Shown piece after piece: positions 22,966 to 37,900 of a DNA stretch of 64,000 bases. Positions within the stretch are counted from its first letter, which is position 1, and the number at the start of each line of letters is the position of its first letter. The DNA is from JAFMDF01 sp965277445 (GTDB lineage: Bacteria; Bacteroidota; Bacteroidia; Chitinophagales; Saprospiraceae). Under the pieces are notes generated by a model, which was not told the DNA's origin, did not search any database, and was given only the letters and a program-made list of their open reading frames with translations. The stretch lies in contig CBDICY010000050.1 in assembly GCA_965277445.1 (NCBI GenBank), positions 248,001 through 312,000 of the forward strand, written 5' to 3'. Position numbers and translations under genes: made by a program.

Positions 22966-25900
22966 TTATTTAAGTTTCAACATCTTCTTCGCTTTTGTTC
23001 CAAATTTGGTATTCAATTGATAATAAATAAACCCGCTTGGCAAAGCTGCTTTATTCAATTCAATGGTATGGTGTCCTGCTTTCTTTTGGTCTTTAATTAT
23101 TTTTAAAACCCTACCCATTTCATCCCTTAAAATCAATTGAATAGCGGAATCATCAGGTAGGTAAAAACCTATTTCCGTTTTATCTTGAAACGGGTTAGGT
23201 TGATTCTGGAATAAGTCAAATTCCTCTTTGTATAATGGCGTCGTGAATGTTAATTGCACCTCCATTAAATGGCCATTTTCATTGTATGCTTCTATTGCAG
23301 TAGGGCGGTTGAGTAAGCTTAGTTGTTCACTTAGTTTGCCGTCTTTTTGGGCAACAAATTCGATGGTGAACAGTTGCGAGTTGCCAGTTGCGGGTTGCGG
23401 GTTGGCATTCTGCTGACTGTTATTGCCAACTGCCAACTGTGTATTGCCTATTGTCAACTGCCTACTGTCAACTGCCAAAGATTGATTCCAAGAAGTTGTA
23501 ATCATTCCTTTATCCATTTTTTGCAAGCCAAAATTTTCAACCCCCACTACCCCGCTCTTTAGTTTTGCTACTTTTAAGTCGTCGTAGTCTAAAGTAAATT
23601 GATAACCTTGGATACTTGACAATTGATTGGTATTAAAGCTTACCGTATAGGTCTCTCCTGCTTTTAAGATTTTTTCTGCTGTTGTAATTTCAAAGACTTC
23701 ATCTGTTGTTCTATCTGCTGTTGTTACCAAACTACTTGGTTGAGCATTTCCATTGACATCTCCCATTTTGATGGCAACAAAATCCATTTCCATATCTTGT
23801 TGTAAAGCTGCAATTGTAGCAGCTTGAGGGTAAGCTTCTGATATTGGATTGTCGGTCGTAAATTCATAGCCTGCCTCCACAAATTTCCAGCTTAAACTAT
23901 TCGGAAATTCTGTAGTAATATTTAAAATCAATTGTCTGATTTGTACCATATCGAAGGCAGTAACTGTTCCAGAACCGTTTACATCCGCAGCTATTAATTG
24001 GTATGGATTGTCCATTTTGGCAATGCCTAAAATATGTTTGGAGATTACAACCAAATCAAAGGTACTGACACCGTTTAGTGGACGATCTTCTTTTGTTGGA
24101 TGAATGGTATAATCTTGATTCTTTGCTAAATCAAAATTATAATATCCATCAGTTTTCGTATGATAGTTCTTAGGGGCAATGCCTTGTGCTTGCCCTTGTT
24201 CAACCTGTACTTGAACAGCTTCTACCGCCTGCTCCTTCCAATCCATAATTGTACCGCTAATGTTTGCCATTGACTCACTACTACTGCAAACACTCCTATT
24301 GTCTTGAACCGTAATAGAAGTCTCGCAAAAATCCCAGTTATTCGCCGCATCAATTAAATACAACCGAACAGTTTGTTTACCTAAGAGGCTACAATCAAAG
24401 ACAATTCGTTCTGGTAAAGTATGAATAACTGCAATATGAGTAGGGACAGCTCCCCAACTAGCATGCCAGATACCATATTTTATTTGTCCAATAGCAGCAC
24501 AATTATCCGTACTTCCTTGGTCTAAGTCTGTTGCCCATATCTCCGTTTGTCCATCATCTCTTAGGGTGGTTGTTATACCATTTAAACAATAAGGAACTGG
24601 TTTTTTACAATCTACAAAATAATGGCTGCTTGTTGCGGTACCTGTATTGCCACAATTATCTATTGCTTCCCACTCTATTGTAAATCTATCCGTTGGGCTA
24701 ACTGTTCTTGTAAAAGAGGCACCTGTTCCTTGGGCTATTATTTCTTCACCTTGAAATGGATACAATCGCCAATTATAGCTTAAAGTAGCCGTACTTTGTT
24801 CGTTGCAATCTGTAGCAGTAATACTAAAGATTTTTTCTACCAGACAATTATCAGTATCCACACAATCATTTACTGGATTAATGGTAATAATTGGTGCAGT
24901 ATCATCTTTTAATTTCAAAATTTGTACGTACTCTAGCTTACCAATATTTTCGTAGTCTTGTGAGGTAATGATTTGATCTGCTGTCACCGCACCATGCTCG
25001 TTTTCTACTCTGGTAATCGTCTTCGCTGCTCCACCTGCTTGATAATTACACCAGTTAATAATCGTAAAGGTTCTCACTACTTTTAAGCAGGCATCTTTGC
25101 CCCCAGCCCCTGAAGGGGAGTTAGCCTCAGTTCCTGTTGGGGAAAATACTTTTTCTTCTACTTCATAGCCCATTAAATCACAAGCGCCATTATTTATAGT
25201 TAATTCAGAGTTTGGTACGCTTTCTCCACACTCGCCTTCCCAATCTGCTGGTAAGGTAATTGTCCAATCCGCCTTAGTTTCAATGTTAATCGTTTGTGCT
25301 GACCAATCAGAAGCACTACCTTTTCCATCCCAATCTATTCCTCTAAATCTTCGTTTAATTATTGCAATTCCACAAGTTTTTTCAATCAATTGATACTGTT
25401 GCTGAATCACTAAATTACTACAAATCACATTATCCGAACAATTAGGATACCCATATTTCGTATTAAAATCAGTAGCTTGTTCATCGGTTAAATTAACCCA
25501 CTCCTTATCGTCCATTTCTCCATTACCGTTAACATCCGTTGCCACTAATCCGTTGCCAGTATGTCCTTCGTCGCAAGTACCCGTCATTGTTGGTAGATCT
25601 CTACAAATAGGCGCAATCTTATCTTCCACATTCACAAGCATCCAACAAGTATTATGATTCCCATTCCTATCCGTTACTCTTAAATAAACAGTTGTTGCTT
25701 GATCGGCATCTTCGCAAGTGAAAGTGGCCACCGAATCCCAATTTATTTCATCTCGACTCACTTCATATTTGGCAAGACCACAAGCATCATTTGAACCGTT
25801 ATCAATGTCTTTATAATGTAATCTAGCAACACTTTGTCCAAGTGATAAATTAATTTGATTTGCACAAATAGCTACTGGTTTTGTCTGATCTTCGATGAGG

Positions 25901-28900
25901 ACTAATTGTGTAATAGTTGCTGTTTTGGTTTGTGTCAAACAATTGTCTTCCGTTATCCAAACGACTTCAAAGGAGTCTGCATTTAAAGCGGTTAATTCCT
26001 CCACAGGAATCTCCCATTTTGCTCCATCTTCAATTCTAAATACTTGCCTCATTGAAACGGTTGGTGTTGTACAATTATCCGTTGCAGTTGGTGCTGTTAG
26101 TTTGGTCATATCCAAGATGCAAGCATCGTCTGGTAAGGCTAATTTAAGTGTTGGTAAAACAGTAGCCACAAATTTAGGCGCTAAAGTATCTCGCAATTCA
26201 ATCAATTGCGTATCAATTGGAACAATACCATTTTCAGTATCACACCAATCTAAAATATCCCAATACCGGAATACTTTACGACCACAATCTGATGGTATTT
26301 CAATATCCCTTTTTTGTAAAATATAGCCACAAACATAAGTTGCGGTATCTAAGGCAATCGTATCGGTTGGTTTTAAAATACCATTGACTACTTTTCCAAC
26401 TTTGATACGAGGCATACCCGTTTTTGCAAAATTATTTAAATCGGTTGCTGTATCTTCTCCGCAACTTAATACTATATCTGAAGCTTGTACGATGTCTTTC
26501 ACATCAGGTCTTAAAATGACAACTGACTGTTCAAGAGTTGCTATATTACCACAAGCATCCGTTGCTATCCAATTTAATAGCGCTCTCGTTGTATCACAAA
26601 CACCTCCGACATTTAAAACCATTGCGCCTACAAATTCTACTTTGACCGAATCACAGTTATCAATCGCCGTTGGCGTTGGAAGCCCTAAAGCGGCTGCGGT
26701 CAAATCAGCACTACACAATCGGAAAGTATCTTTACTAGAAATAGTCTGGAAAATCGGTGGAGACTGGTCGTAAATATTGACTTTAACTGTGCAACTTGTA
26801 TGCTTCAGTCCATTATTACAAATGCTTAAATCCAGTCCTTCGTAATAGCGTTTTTCAATTTCAGCCGTAATAGTCCCGCCACATTGGTCAATCATATCCT
26901 TTGTTACCATTGGATAGTTACCGCCTTTTCCACCACCTTCCGCCAATACTATTTCCGCTCCATTTTTATCAATTCCTTTTAATTTAATAAAATAATAAAG
27001 CGTATCGGTAATGGTATCACAAGTATTTTCTAATAAATCATCTGGTGTCAATTGAATGGCACAACTTGATCCTAATGGTACATTAATTTCGTCATTACAA
27101 ACCAAAGTCGGAGCTTGTACGGTCAAGGTAGCAGTCGTTGCTTTTACCGTATCTGATTTAAGTTTGTATTCAACAGTATACGTACCAATGGCAAAGGTAT
27201 CTTTTACTACATCTGTCATCGCCAAACAGGTATCTAAACAAATAATACCATGCTGATTGAGCACTCGAACGATTTGCGAATCTTGTATCGCTCCACAATT
27301 CGATGTAATTGTTGCAGGTAAAATATTGAAAATAGCATAGGTTTGCTCACAAGTTAACCTTCTCGATAAATCATTTGGTGGCGTTAATGCAATCGATTTT
27401 TCCACACAAGTTGCTTCACTCTGCCAACCTGTTCCTTTATGATAATCTCCATTCGTTTTAAACTGGAAAGTTAAACAACCACTTGAATTCAGCGAAGGTA
27501 AACAGGAAGAAGCAACCCATCCACCAGTTTGACTAACACCAGTACCACTAAATTTACCTAATAAAGAATCTACTATCGTTTTTCCATCATAGACATATAA
27601 AGTATCGCCTGGTGCTAACTCAAAATGAGTAAAGTTAATTGTTAACTGTTTCCATTGATCCGTTGCGCAAATGGTGTGTATGACATTTCGCACACTATCA
27701 TCTTCGTATAAATGCTCTGTGTTGTTGGATCTAAATTGACAAGGTTGACAGTTTTCTAAAGTCGTCAACGCAGGAGTCGTCCCATTGCCTATTTCAATAG
27801 AACAGCTTGGTATATTAGGCGGCAAACCGTCTTCGCCACCAATGATACCCACTTGTCTGCAAGAAGCATCATAGGAACAACGATTGGAAATAGATAGTGT
27901 ATCTCTGTTATTGCTAAAACTAAGGGCATATCCTATTGCATCAATGTGCAATCCTGCTAAATAATAATCACTTAAGCCGTTGCCTCTAGGCACTTCAATT
28001 GTTGGGGTTCCTTTTGCAATTGGATTTAGGGGGTAAGGCGTTCCGCCTTTATTAGGTTGAACAACCCCTCCAGCAGGATTAACATAAAAACCAGTCGCTG
28101 TGACCACTTCCCAATTATCGCCAGAAGGCGCAGTAATTTGTGCATATTCAAAAAATTGACCGTCACCTGATTCAAAACTAGATTCATTATTTAAACAAAC
28201 ACATGGATCAACGATAAAAGCTTGATAATCATCAATTTCTAAACGGTAATTTATGGTGTCACAGAAGTTATTAACATCACAAATAACCACATCAAAGGAA
28301 TCCTGACTGGAATAAGGCGTTTCTTTTAAGGCATAAGTCAAACAACCCGTTGATGGATTCACTTCAAAAACGCCACCTGCACCGATTCCAACCCCTGATC
28401 CGCTTTTGTCATAAGCATTAATATCACTATCTATTAAACAAGGGTGATCAATACAAATCTCTAATCGTTCCCCAACCTTCACATCTGTTCTAATAATCAA
28501 CGGAGGTAAATCAAAAATAAGGTACACTTGGAATGTACACGTATCCGCATTGCCTTGACTATCCGTTGCAATGATAGAAACGGTATCTATTGTTCCAATC
28601 CCTGAAAGAATCGTTCCAGCAACAGGTAGCTGTTGAACCCTAATTGGATAAGTACTATTACAAGTATTAGTTGCTGTTGCTAATGCGCTATAATCTGGTA
28701 GAATCGTCTCACAATTATCATTGATTAATAAAGTCTGAGTTGGCGGACAAGTTAGCATTGGTACAATGGTATCTCGCAAGCTCAAAGTGAAAGTACAAGT
28801 AGCCGTATTATTATATTCGTCGGTTGCCGTAATGGTGATCAATTGACTCGTTCCATGTCCGCTTATCATCGTACCCGCTACAGGAGATTGGACAACCATT

Positions 28901-31900
28901 AGCTTATTCACCTCACTACAATTATCTGAAATAGCCGCCATACTTCGGAAATCAGGAATAGCTATTGGACAATCATCATCTACACTTAAGGTGGTATCGG
29001 CAGGGCAAGTTAATTGGGGTGCAGTTTGGTCCGTCTGGAGATAATTAAAGCTACAAGTGCTCGTATTTCCTTCTTTATCTGTAACGGTAAAAGTAATGGT
29101 CGTATCATTTCCTGCACCTAATAAAATAGTCCCCATTGGTGGCGTTTGAACAATGGTTATTTCGTCCATCGTACTACAATTTTCTACAATACCTAACAAA
29201 TTGGATAAATCGGGAATACTAGTTTGGCAATTTTCATCCACCGCTACAACTTGGTCGGTCGGACAAGTAAGAATAGGGGCAATGGTATCTTTTAAGGTTA
29301 AATCAAAAGAACAGAAGTTTTGATTCCCATTCCCATCATCCGCCGTTAAGGTGACAACATAAGTCGTATCACTATTTTTTAAAACTGTCCCAGGAAGCGG
29401 ATCTTGACTAACAGTTACTGCCGCCAAATCTGCACAGTTGTCCAATGGCAAGACAAAATTGGTATAATCAGGCACCACTATTTCACAAGCATCATCTACA
29501 TACAGTACCGTATCTGCTGGACAGTCAATAAATGGAGGAAAGGTATCTATAAAAATGATTGGAAATTCACAAGTAGCAACATTCCCCGCCTCATCTTCTG
29601 CATAAATCTGAATTAAACGAACACCCGCATGTTTTTCTATAATAATTACGCCTACTGCCATACTTTGGGAAATACCGATATTGTCCATCGTTGAACAATT
29701 ATCCGTTGCCGTTACTAAATCACTATAATCTGGTATTTCTGAAAAGCAAGCATCTAAATAAAGGCTATCTACATCGAGACAAGTAATTACTGGTGCAATC
29801 GTATCAATTAAAGTCACTTTAAAAGTACATTCATCAGAATTTCCATTAATATCCGATGCGGTAAGAGTGACCAATTGTTCACTTCCTAAACCTGTTAACA
29901 TGACTGTTCCTGCTGGTGGGTTTTGGGTAATGGTAATTCCTGCTATGGCATCACAATCATTGGTAACCACTAATTGATCGCTATAATCGGGAATCGTTGC
30001 CATACAATCGGCATCTACATTTAAGTCCTGATCTCCAGGGCAAGAAATAGCTGGTTTCGTTCTATCGACTAGTTTTACGATAAAACTACAAGTGCTGACA
30101 TTTCCACTTTCGTCGGTAGCAGAAAGCATCACTTCTTGAATCGTCCCATCTCCACTTAACCTAACACCTGTAGGAGATTGAGCGACAGATACCATATCAT
30201 CGGGCGTACAATTATCGGCTAGGGTCAAGGCATCCGTATAATCGGGCAGTATTATTTCACAAATACCATCGACATCGACAAATTGGGTATCAGGACAGCT
30301 AATAACGGGCGCAATTGTGTCCAATAAAGTTATATCAAAATGACATTGGGTTTCATTACCTGTCTCATCAATAACCGCCAAAGTAATCGTATGTATACTA
30401 CCAACGTCTGTAAATCGGACGCCTTCTGGCGGGAATTGTAAAATTTCTATGCCTGCATTTACCGTACAGTTATCCTCAATCGTAATCATTTCGGCATAAT
30501 TGCCTACTTCAAAGAAGCAAGTACTATCTACATATACATTTTGATTGGGTAGACAGTTAACAATTGGTTTGATGGTATCTTTTAAGATGACTTGAAAAAC
30601 ACAAGAATCCATATTCCCATCAAAATCTGTGGCAAAAACAATAGTATTGATAATCGTATCTGAACCTGATAACAGCGTTCCTGCAACTGGTTTTTGCGTA
30701 ATGACCACGCCAGAAGTGATACAATTATCGGTATAAGTCGCCATTCCTGTATAATCAGGCATCAACATTTCGCATTGTCCATCCATATAAATATTCTGAA
30801 TTTCAGGACAGTCAATAGCAGGTGGAATCGTATCAGTCAGCGTTAATTGGAAATCACAACTATCTATATTTCCATTCCTGTCGTTCGCATATAATTTTAC
30901 GGTTTGAACCGTTCTAGAATCACTTAAAATCGTACCAGCTAACGGAGATTGGGTAATCATAATGCTACTTTCGGCAGTACAATTATCGCTTACCGTAGCA
31001 CTAGAAGTATAATCTGCTAAAATACGTTCACAATTAGCATCTACACTTAAGGAAATATCGGGCGGACAATTAATAATTGGATTCATCAAATCCTTAACGG
31101 TTAGTAATAAATCGCAAGTATTCATATTTCCATTGTCATCATCTGCCGTAAAGGTGATCGTTATTTCGGTGTTATGATTGAAAATAATCGTACCTGGGAC
31201 GGGGTTTTGTAATAGTATAATATCTCCCGTTGCTCGACAATTATCCGCTGTTATTATTTCTGGACGGTAATCGGGTAATGCAAATTCACAAGCTTCATCT
31301 AAAGCAACAATTTTAGCGACAGGACAAGTAATGCTTGGCGCAATCGTATCTTTTAATGTGACGGTGAATGCGCAATTTTGGGTATTATTACTTTCATCGG
31401 TCACTTGTAACGTAATGGCTATTTCGGTATTATGCTCACTAAAACTAGTACCTGATGCTGGAAATTGAGTAACAGTTAAATTATTAGTAGCAGAACAATT
31501 ATCTGTTGGACTAATGGAATCTCGAAAATCTGGTAGCACTTGATTACATCCATTATCCAAATAGACAAGCTGATTGCTTAGACAATCAAAAGTAGGCAAG
31601 GCTTCGTCTATTAGCTCAATATCAAAATGACAACTATCCATATTTCCATTGCCATCATTAGCTATTAAAGTAATCGTCGTACTTGCCCCTAAACCACTAA
31701 TCGTTGTGCCTGCTGCTGGCGATTGACTCACCGTAATATTGCTAATCGTCGTACAATTATCAGCTACTGTTGCCATACTGGTATAATCCGCTAAAGTACC
31801 CACACAACCTGCATTTGCTGCGACCTGTTGGTTGATTGGGCAACTAATGGTTGGACTAATGGTGTCTTTTAAAACTGCTTCAAAAGTACATTGCGTACTA

Positions 31901-34900
31901 TTGCCAGAATTATCCGTTACCGTCATCGTGATGGTTTCGGAGTCATTATGACCAAAAAAAACCGTACCTGCAACTGGACTTTGGGTAATCGTAATTTCAT
32001 TGGCTGCCGCACAATTATCGGTAATAATAAGGTCTGAAATATAATTAGGTACTACATTTTGACAATTTGCATCTGCATAGACAATTTGATCTATTGGACA
32101 AGTAATAACGGGGGCAGTTGTATCAATCAATTCCATCATCATGGCACATTGGCTTTGATTGCCATTACCATCATCGATCGTAAAAGTGACGGTATAACTA
32201 GTGCTATCTCCTGAAATTGCCGTTCCAGCAATGGGTGATTGTGTAGCGGTAATACTTCCCGTTTCGGTACAATTATCTTGGTAAATTAAAACTGGCAATA
32301 AATTAGGAATGGTGTTTCCGCAATTTATACCTGTATAGATGATCGTATCCGCAGGGCAAATAATTTGTGGATTAATCGTATCTAATAAAGTGACCTCAAA
32401 CGTACATTGATTGGCATTACCGCTGTTATCGGTCGCAGTTAAAGTAATCATTTGCACCGTATTATGTCCATTGATAATAGTACCTGCTACTGGACTTTGA
32501 GTGACTATTATGGCATTGCCTGTGGCGCAATCGCTTGATAGGATAGCATCTCCTGTAAAATCAGGCAAGGCAAATTCGCAATTGGTATTGGCATACAAAT
32601 TTTGATTATTAGGGCAAATAATCGTTGGGGCGGTTGTATCCGCTAACATAATCGTAAGGCTACAGTTGATAGAATTTCCACTTTCATCTGCTACCGTAAT
32701 CGTTACCATTTGGGTCGTACCATCTCCACTTATCATCGTTCCAGCAATAGGATTTTGGGTAACGGTTAAATTAGCATTAGTACTACAGTTGTCGCTAAAA
32801 ATAACCGTTTGGGTATAATCGGCTAGGGCAATTGAGCAATCTCCATCTACACTTAAAGTTGTATCGGCAGGGCAGGTCAAAGTTGGTTTAGTCGTATCTT
32901 TAAAATCAACTTCAAACGTACAATTATCCGTATTGCCACTTCCATCTTTCACTACTAAAGTAATAGTCGTAACAGTTGGCGAATTAATGAGGGTACCAAC
33001 TGCTGGACTTTGAGTCACCACCAAATCATTGGTAGCGGTACAATTATCGGTGACGGTTGCCATACTGGTATAATCGGCAATCATTGCTTGGCAATTATCG
33101 TCTAAAGACAGCGCAATACTTGCAGGACAGGTAATTTCTGGCGCAATTTCATCTTTTAGCGTCAAAATAAAATCACAACTATCTATATTTCCATAAGTAT
33201 CATCGCCAATAATGGTAATTTTCACCATACTATCCAAAACGCCAATGATTGTTCCTGCTGCTGGCTTTTGGGTTAAAATTACATTGGCATCAGTCAGACA
33301 GTTATCCGTTTTGGTTACCATATTCGTATAATCGGGAATGGTAATTTCACAATTTACATCAACTGCCAAAACCTGATTGACAGGGCAGGTTAAAACAGGT
33401 GGCGTAATATCTCGGAGGCTAATGGTAAAGCTACAAGAACTGCTATTTCCATTGCCATCATTTGCCGTTAAGGTAATCATCTTCGTATCGCCATGACCAG
33501 CGAGTGTCGTACCTGCCGCAGGGTTTTGCGTAACGGTAATCGTAGCATCTGCGGTACAATTATCTGCAACGGTCGCCAAACTCGTATAATCTCCAATTGC
33601 CACTTCACAATCGCTATCTGCATCCAAAATGATATTTTCAGGACACGTAATACTTGGCGGAAGGGTGTCTTTTAACACTACTTCAAAAGAACATTTCGTA
33701 CTATTACCAGAATTATCGGTGGCAGTAATCGTAATGGTTTCTGAATCATTATGCCCCGAAAGCATTGTTCCTGCTATTGGACTTTGGTTAAGTATCAATT
33801 CATTTCTTATAGCGCAATTATCGGTTATATCTATTTGAGGTATATAATCAGGAACAGTTCCACCACAAGTCATATCAGCATATTCGATTTGATTTCCGAT
33901 GCAAGTTAGTAGAGGTGCAATGGTATCAATTAATTCAACGGTCATCGAACATTCGCTTTGATTGCCATTGCCATCCTTGACAGTAAAAGTCACAATATAA
34001 TTAGTGCTATCTCCCGAAATTATTGTTCCTGCGATCGGTGATTGCGTCGCTGTCATACTTGAATTAGCGGCACAATTATCTTGAAATCCTAAAACTGGTA
34101 GTAAATTCGGAATCGTATTCTCACAACTCGCATCTGCATAAATGGTACTATCAGAAAGGCAAGTAATTTGTGGATTAATGGTATCCAATACCGTTAGAAC
34201 AAACGTACATTGATTGGCATTATTGAAGGCATCCGTTGCAGTTAAGGTAATGATTTGAGTGGTATTATGTCCGCTAATCATTGTGCCTGCTGCTGGGTTT
34301 TGAGTAACTGTTATACCATTACCTGTTCCACAGTCACTATTTATGCCCCCCTCACTCGTATAATCTGGAATCAATAATTCACAATTGACATCCGCATAAA
34401 CATTTTTATCAACAGGGCAGCTAATAGTTGGTGGTGTGCTATCTTTTAAGTTAACTATAAAGGAACATGTTTCGGTATTGCCACTTTCATCTGTTACCGT
34501 CAAGGTAACTGTTTGGTCAAAATTATGCTCCCTAATCATAGTACCAGCAATTGGGTTTTGACTAATGCTTATATTATTTGTAGTACTACAATTATCTGCA
34601 AAAGTAGCATCATCTGTATAATCGGGTAAGGCAATTGGACAATCGCCATCTATAGATAAAGTATCATTTTCTGGGCAAGTAATCGTTGGTTGAATGATGT
34701 CTTTAAAATGAATGTCGAACATACAGTTATTGGTATTTCCACTTCCATCTTTCACCGTCAAAGTAATCGAAACATTGCCTATCGTATTCACCAATTGACC
34801 AGCGGTTGGGGTTTGGGTAACCGTCAAATCTTCGTCTGGCGTGCAATTATCAGCAATCGTCGCCATGCTGGTATAATCGGGAATCATTGCTTGGCAATTG

Positions 34901-37900
34901 GCATCTAAAGCAAGTGTATCTTTTGCAGGACAATCAATTGTCGGTACAATTTCATCTTTTAAAGTAACAAAGAAGGTACAACTGTCAATATTTCCATTGG
35001 TGTCATCTCCAACAATCGTGATTTTTACCATTGTATCCAATACGCCAATCGTAGTCCCTGCTGCTGGGTTTTGTGTTAATAGGATACTCGCATCGGCTAA
35101 ACAATTGTCTGTTTTGATCACCTTATTCCTGTAATCTGGAATGGTAATTTCGCAATTGGTGTCAACCGTCAAACTTTGGTCAGTTGGGCAACTTAGACTC
35201 GGTGGCGTAACATCTTCTAAAGTAATTAAAATCGTACAACTGTCTATATTTCCATTACCATCATCAGCAATAAAAGTGATCGTTTCCGTAGCCCCATCTC
35301 CAGAAAGTAACGTTCCCGCTGGCGGTCTTTGGGTAATGGTTATTGCCGTCGTAGCGGTACAATTATCTGAAACTGTAACATTTTCGGTGTAATCGCCTAT
35401 GCTTGCTTGACAATTAGCATCGGCATTCAATACAATATCCGATGGGCAATTAATTGTTGGCGCTAAGGTGTCTTTTAGTACCACTATAAAAGAACATTGA
35501 GAGCTATTACCAGAATTATCAACCGCTGTGATGGTGATGGTTTCGCTATCATTATGACCATATAGTACCGTTCCCGCAATTGGGCTTTGAGTAATCGTAA
35601 TTTCATTCCCTATGGCACAATTATCCGTAATGGTCAAGTCTGAAATATAATTAGATATCGTATTATTACAAGCCGCATCCGCATACTGGATTTGGTCTGC
35701 AAGGCAAATAATGGTCGGAGAAGTAGTGTCGATTAATTCGACCGTCATCGCACATTGACTTTGATTACCATTGCCGTCATTGACGGTAAAAGTAACGGTA
35801 TAATTCGTACTATCGCCAGAAATCATCGTACCTGATATAGGCGATTGAGTAGCGGTAATACTTGTCGTTGTTGGACAATTATCTGCGTAGGTTAAGACAG
35901 GAATTAAATTGGGAATCGTGTTTCCGCAAGTTGCATCCGCATAAATAGTCGTATCTGCTGGACAAATAATTTGTGGTAGAATGGTATCTGCTACCATTAC
36001 TTCAAAAGTACATTGATTGCTATTGCCACTACCATCGGTTGCTGTTAAAGTAACCGTTTGCGTCGTACCATGCCCTATTAATTGGGTATTAGGCAATGGG
36101 TATTGGGTAACGGTAATCGAACTACCGCTGGAACAATTACTAGAAATAATTGCCTCATTCGTATAATCCGCAATTAAGACTTCACAATTATTATCTGCAT
36201 AAATGGTTTGGTTACCAGGGCAGCTAATGGACGGAATGGTAATATCTCTTAAGGCTACCATAAAATCACATTGCACCATATTCCCACTTTCATCGGTCAC
36301 CATAATCGTTACGAGTTGATCAAATCCATCTCCACTAATCATCGTTCCAGGTGTTGGACTTTGCGTTACTATTAAATCATCCTTATTTGTACAATTATCT
36401 GCAAAACTAGCATTCCCTCGATAATCTGGTAATGGAATGGCACAAACCCCGTCTACTCCAAGCGTATCATTAGTAGGACAAACTAAACTTGGATTGGTGG
36501 TATCTTCAAAAGTGACATTAAAGTCGCATTGACTAGTATTGCCACTTTTATCCGTTACGGTTAAGGTAATCATAGTTGTTCCAACGCCATTAATTAAAGT
36601 AGTAGCAATAGGGTTTTGGGTGACTACCAAATCGCCCATTAGAGTACAATTATCGTCAATGGTCGCCATGTTGGTATAATCTGCTAAATTCGCCTCGCAA
36701 TTGTTATCTAAGGAAATCGTTAAATCCGCAGGGCAGCTAATCGTTGGAGCAATTTCATCTTTTAGACTGATAAAGAAACTACAACTGTCTAAGTTGCCAT
36801 TATTATCATCTCCGATAATGGTAATTAAGACGACCGTATCTAATACACCAATCGTTGTTCCTGCTACTGGTTGTTGAGTCAGCGTAATACTTGCATCCGA
36901 GGTACAATTATCACTTTTGATTACCATCGTTCTATAATCTGGAATCGTAATTTCACAATTGGTATCAACGGTTAATACTTGATTCGCGGGACAAGTTAGA
37001 TTAGGCGGCGTCACATCTTCTATCGTAATTAAAAAATGACAACTATCACTATTACCATTGCCGTCATTAGCAATTAAGGTAATCATTTGAGTCGTGCCAT
37101 CTCCAGATAACGTCATACCAGCAGCAGGAGATTGAGTGACCGTGATCATTCCAGCATCGGTACAATTATCGGCTACTATCGCTTGATTCGTGTAATCACC
37201 AATTATTGCTTGACAATTGGCATCAGTATTTAAGATAAGGTCGGCAGGACAAATAATACTTGGGGCAAGAGTATCTTTTAAAACTAATTCAAACGTACAT
37301 TCGGTACTATTGCCGGAATTATCAACTGCAATAATCGTAATCGTTTCAGTATCAGTATGCCCAGAAAGTGCCGTACCTGCAACTGGATTTTGAGTAATTA
37401 TTAATTCATTTCCAGCAGCACAATTATCCGTAATGCCTGCTGCTGTAATATAATTAGGTACGATGTTTTGGCAATTGGCATCGGCAAATACAATTTGATC
37501 GACTAGGCAATTAATTGTCGGGGCAGTTGTATCAATTAATTCGACGGTCATCGAACATTGGCTTTGGTTACCATTACCATCATTTACGGTAAAAATAACG
37601 GTATAATTGGTGCTATCTCCTGCTATAGCTGTACCTGCTGTGGGTGATTGTGTAATTGTTAAATTGCCTGTTTCCGTACAATTATCTTCGGTAGTCAAGA
37701 CAGGTAATAAATTAGGAATCGTATTTTCACAGCCCACATCCGCATAAATGGTACTATCACTTGGGCATGTAATGCTTGGAGGAATAGTATCTAAAATCGT
37801 TAATACAAAAGTGCATTGATTGGCATTATTAAAGGCATCGGTTGCCGTTAAAGTAATGGTCTGAGTAGTACCATGTTCATTAATAACTGTTCCTGCAATT

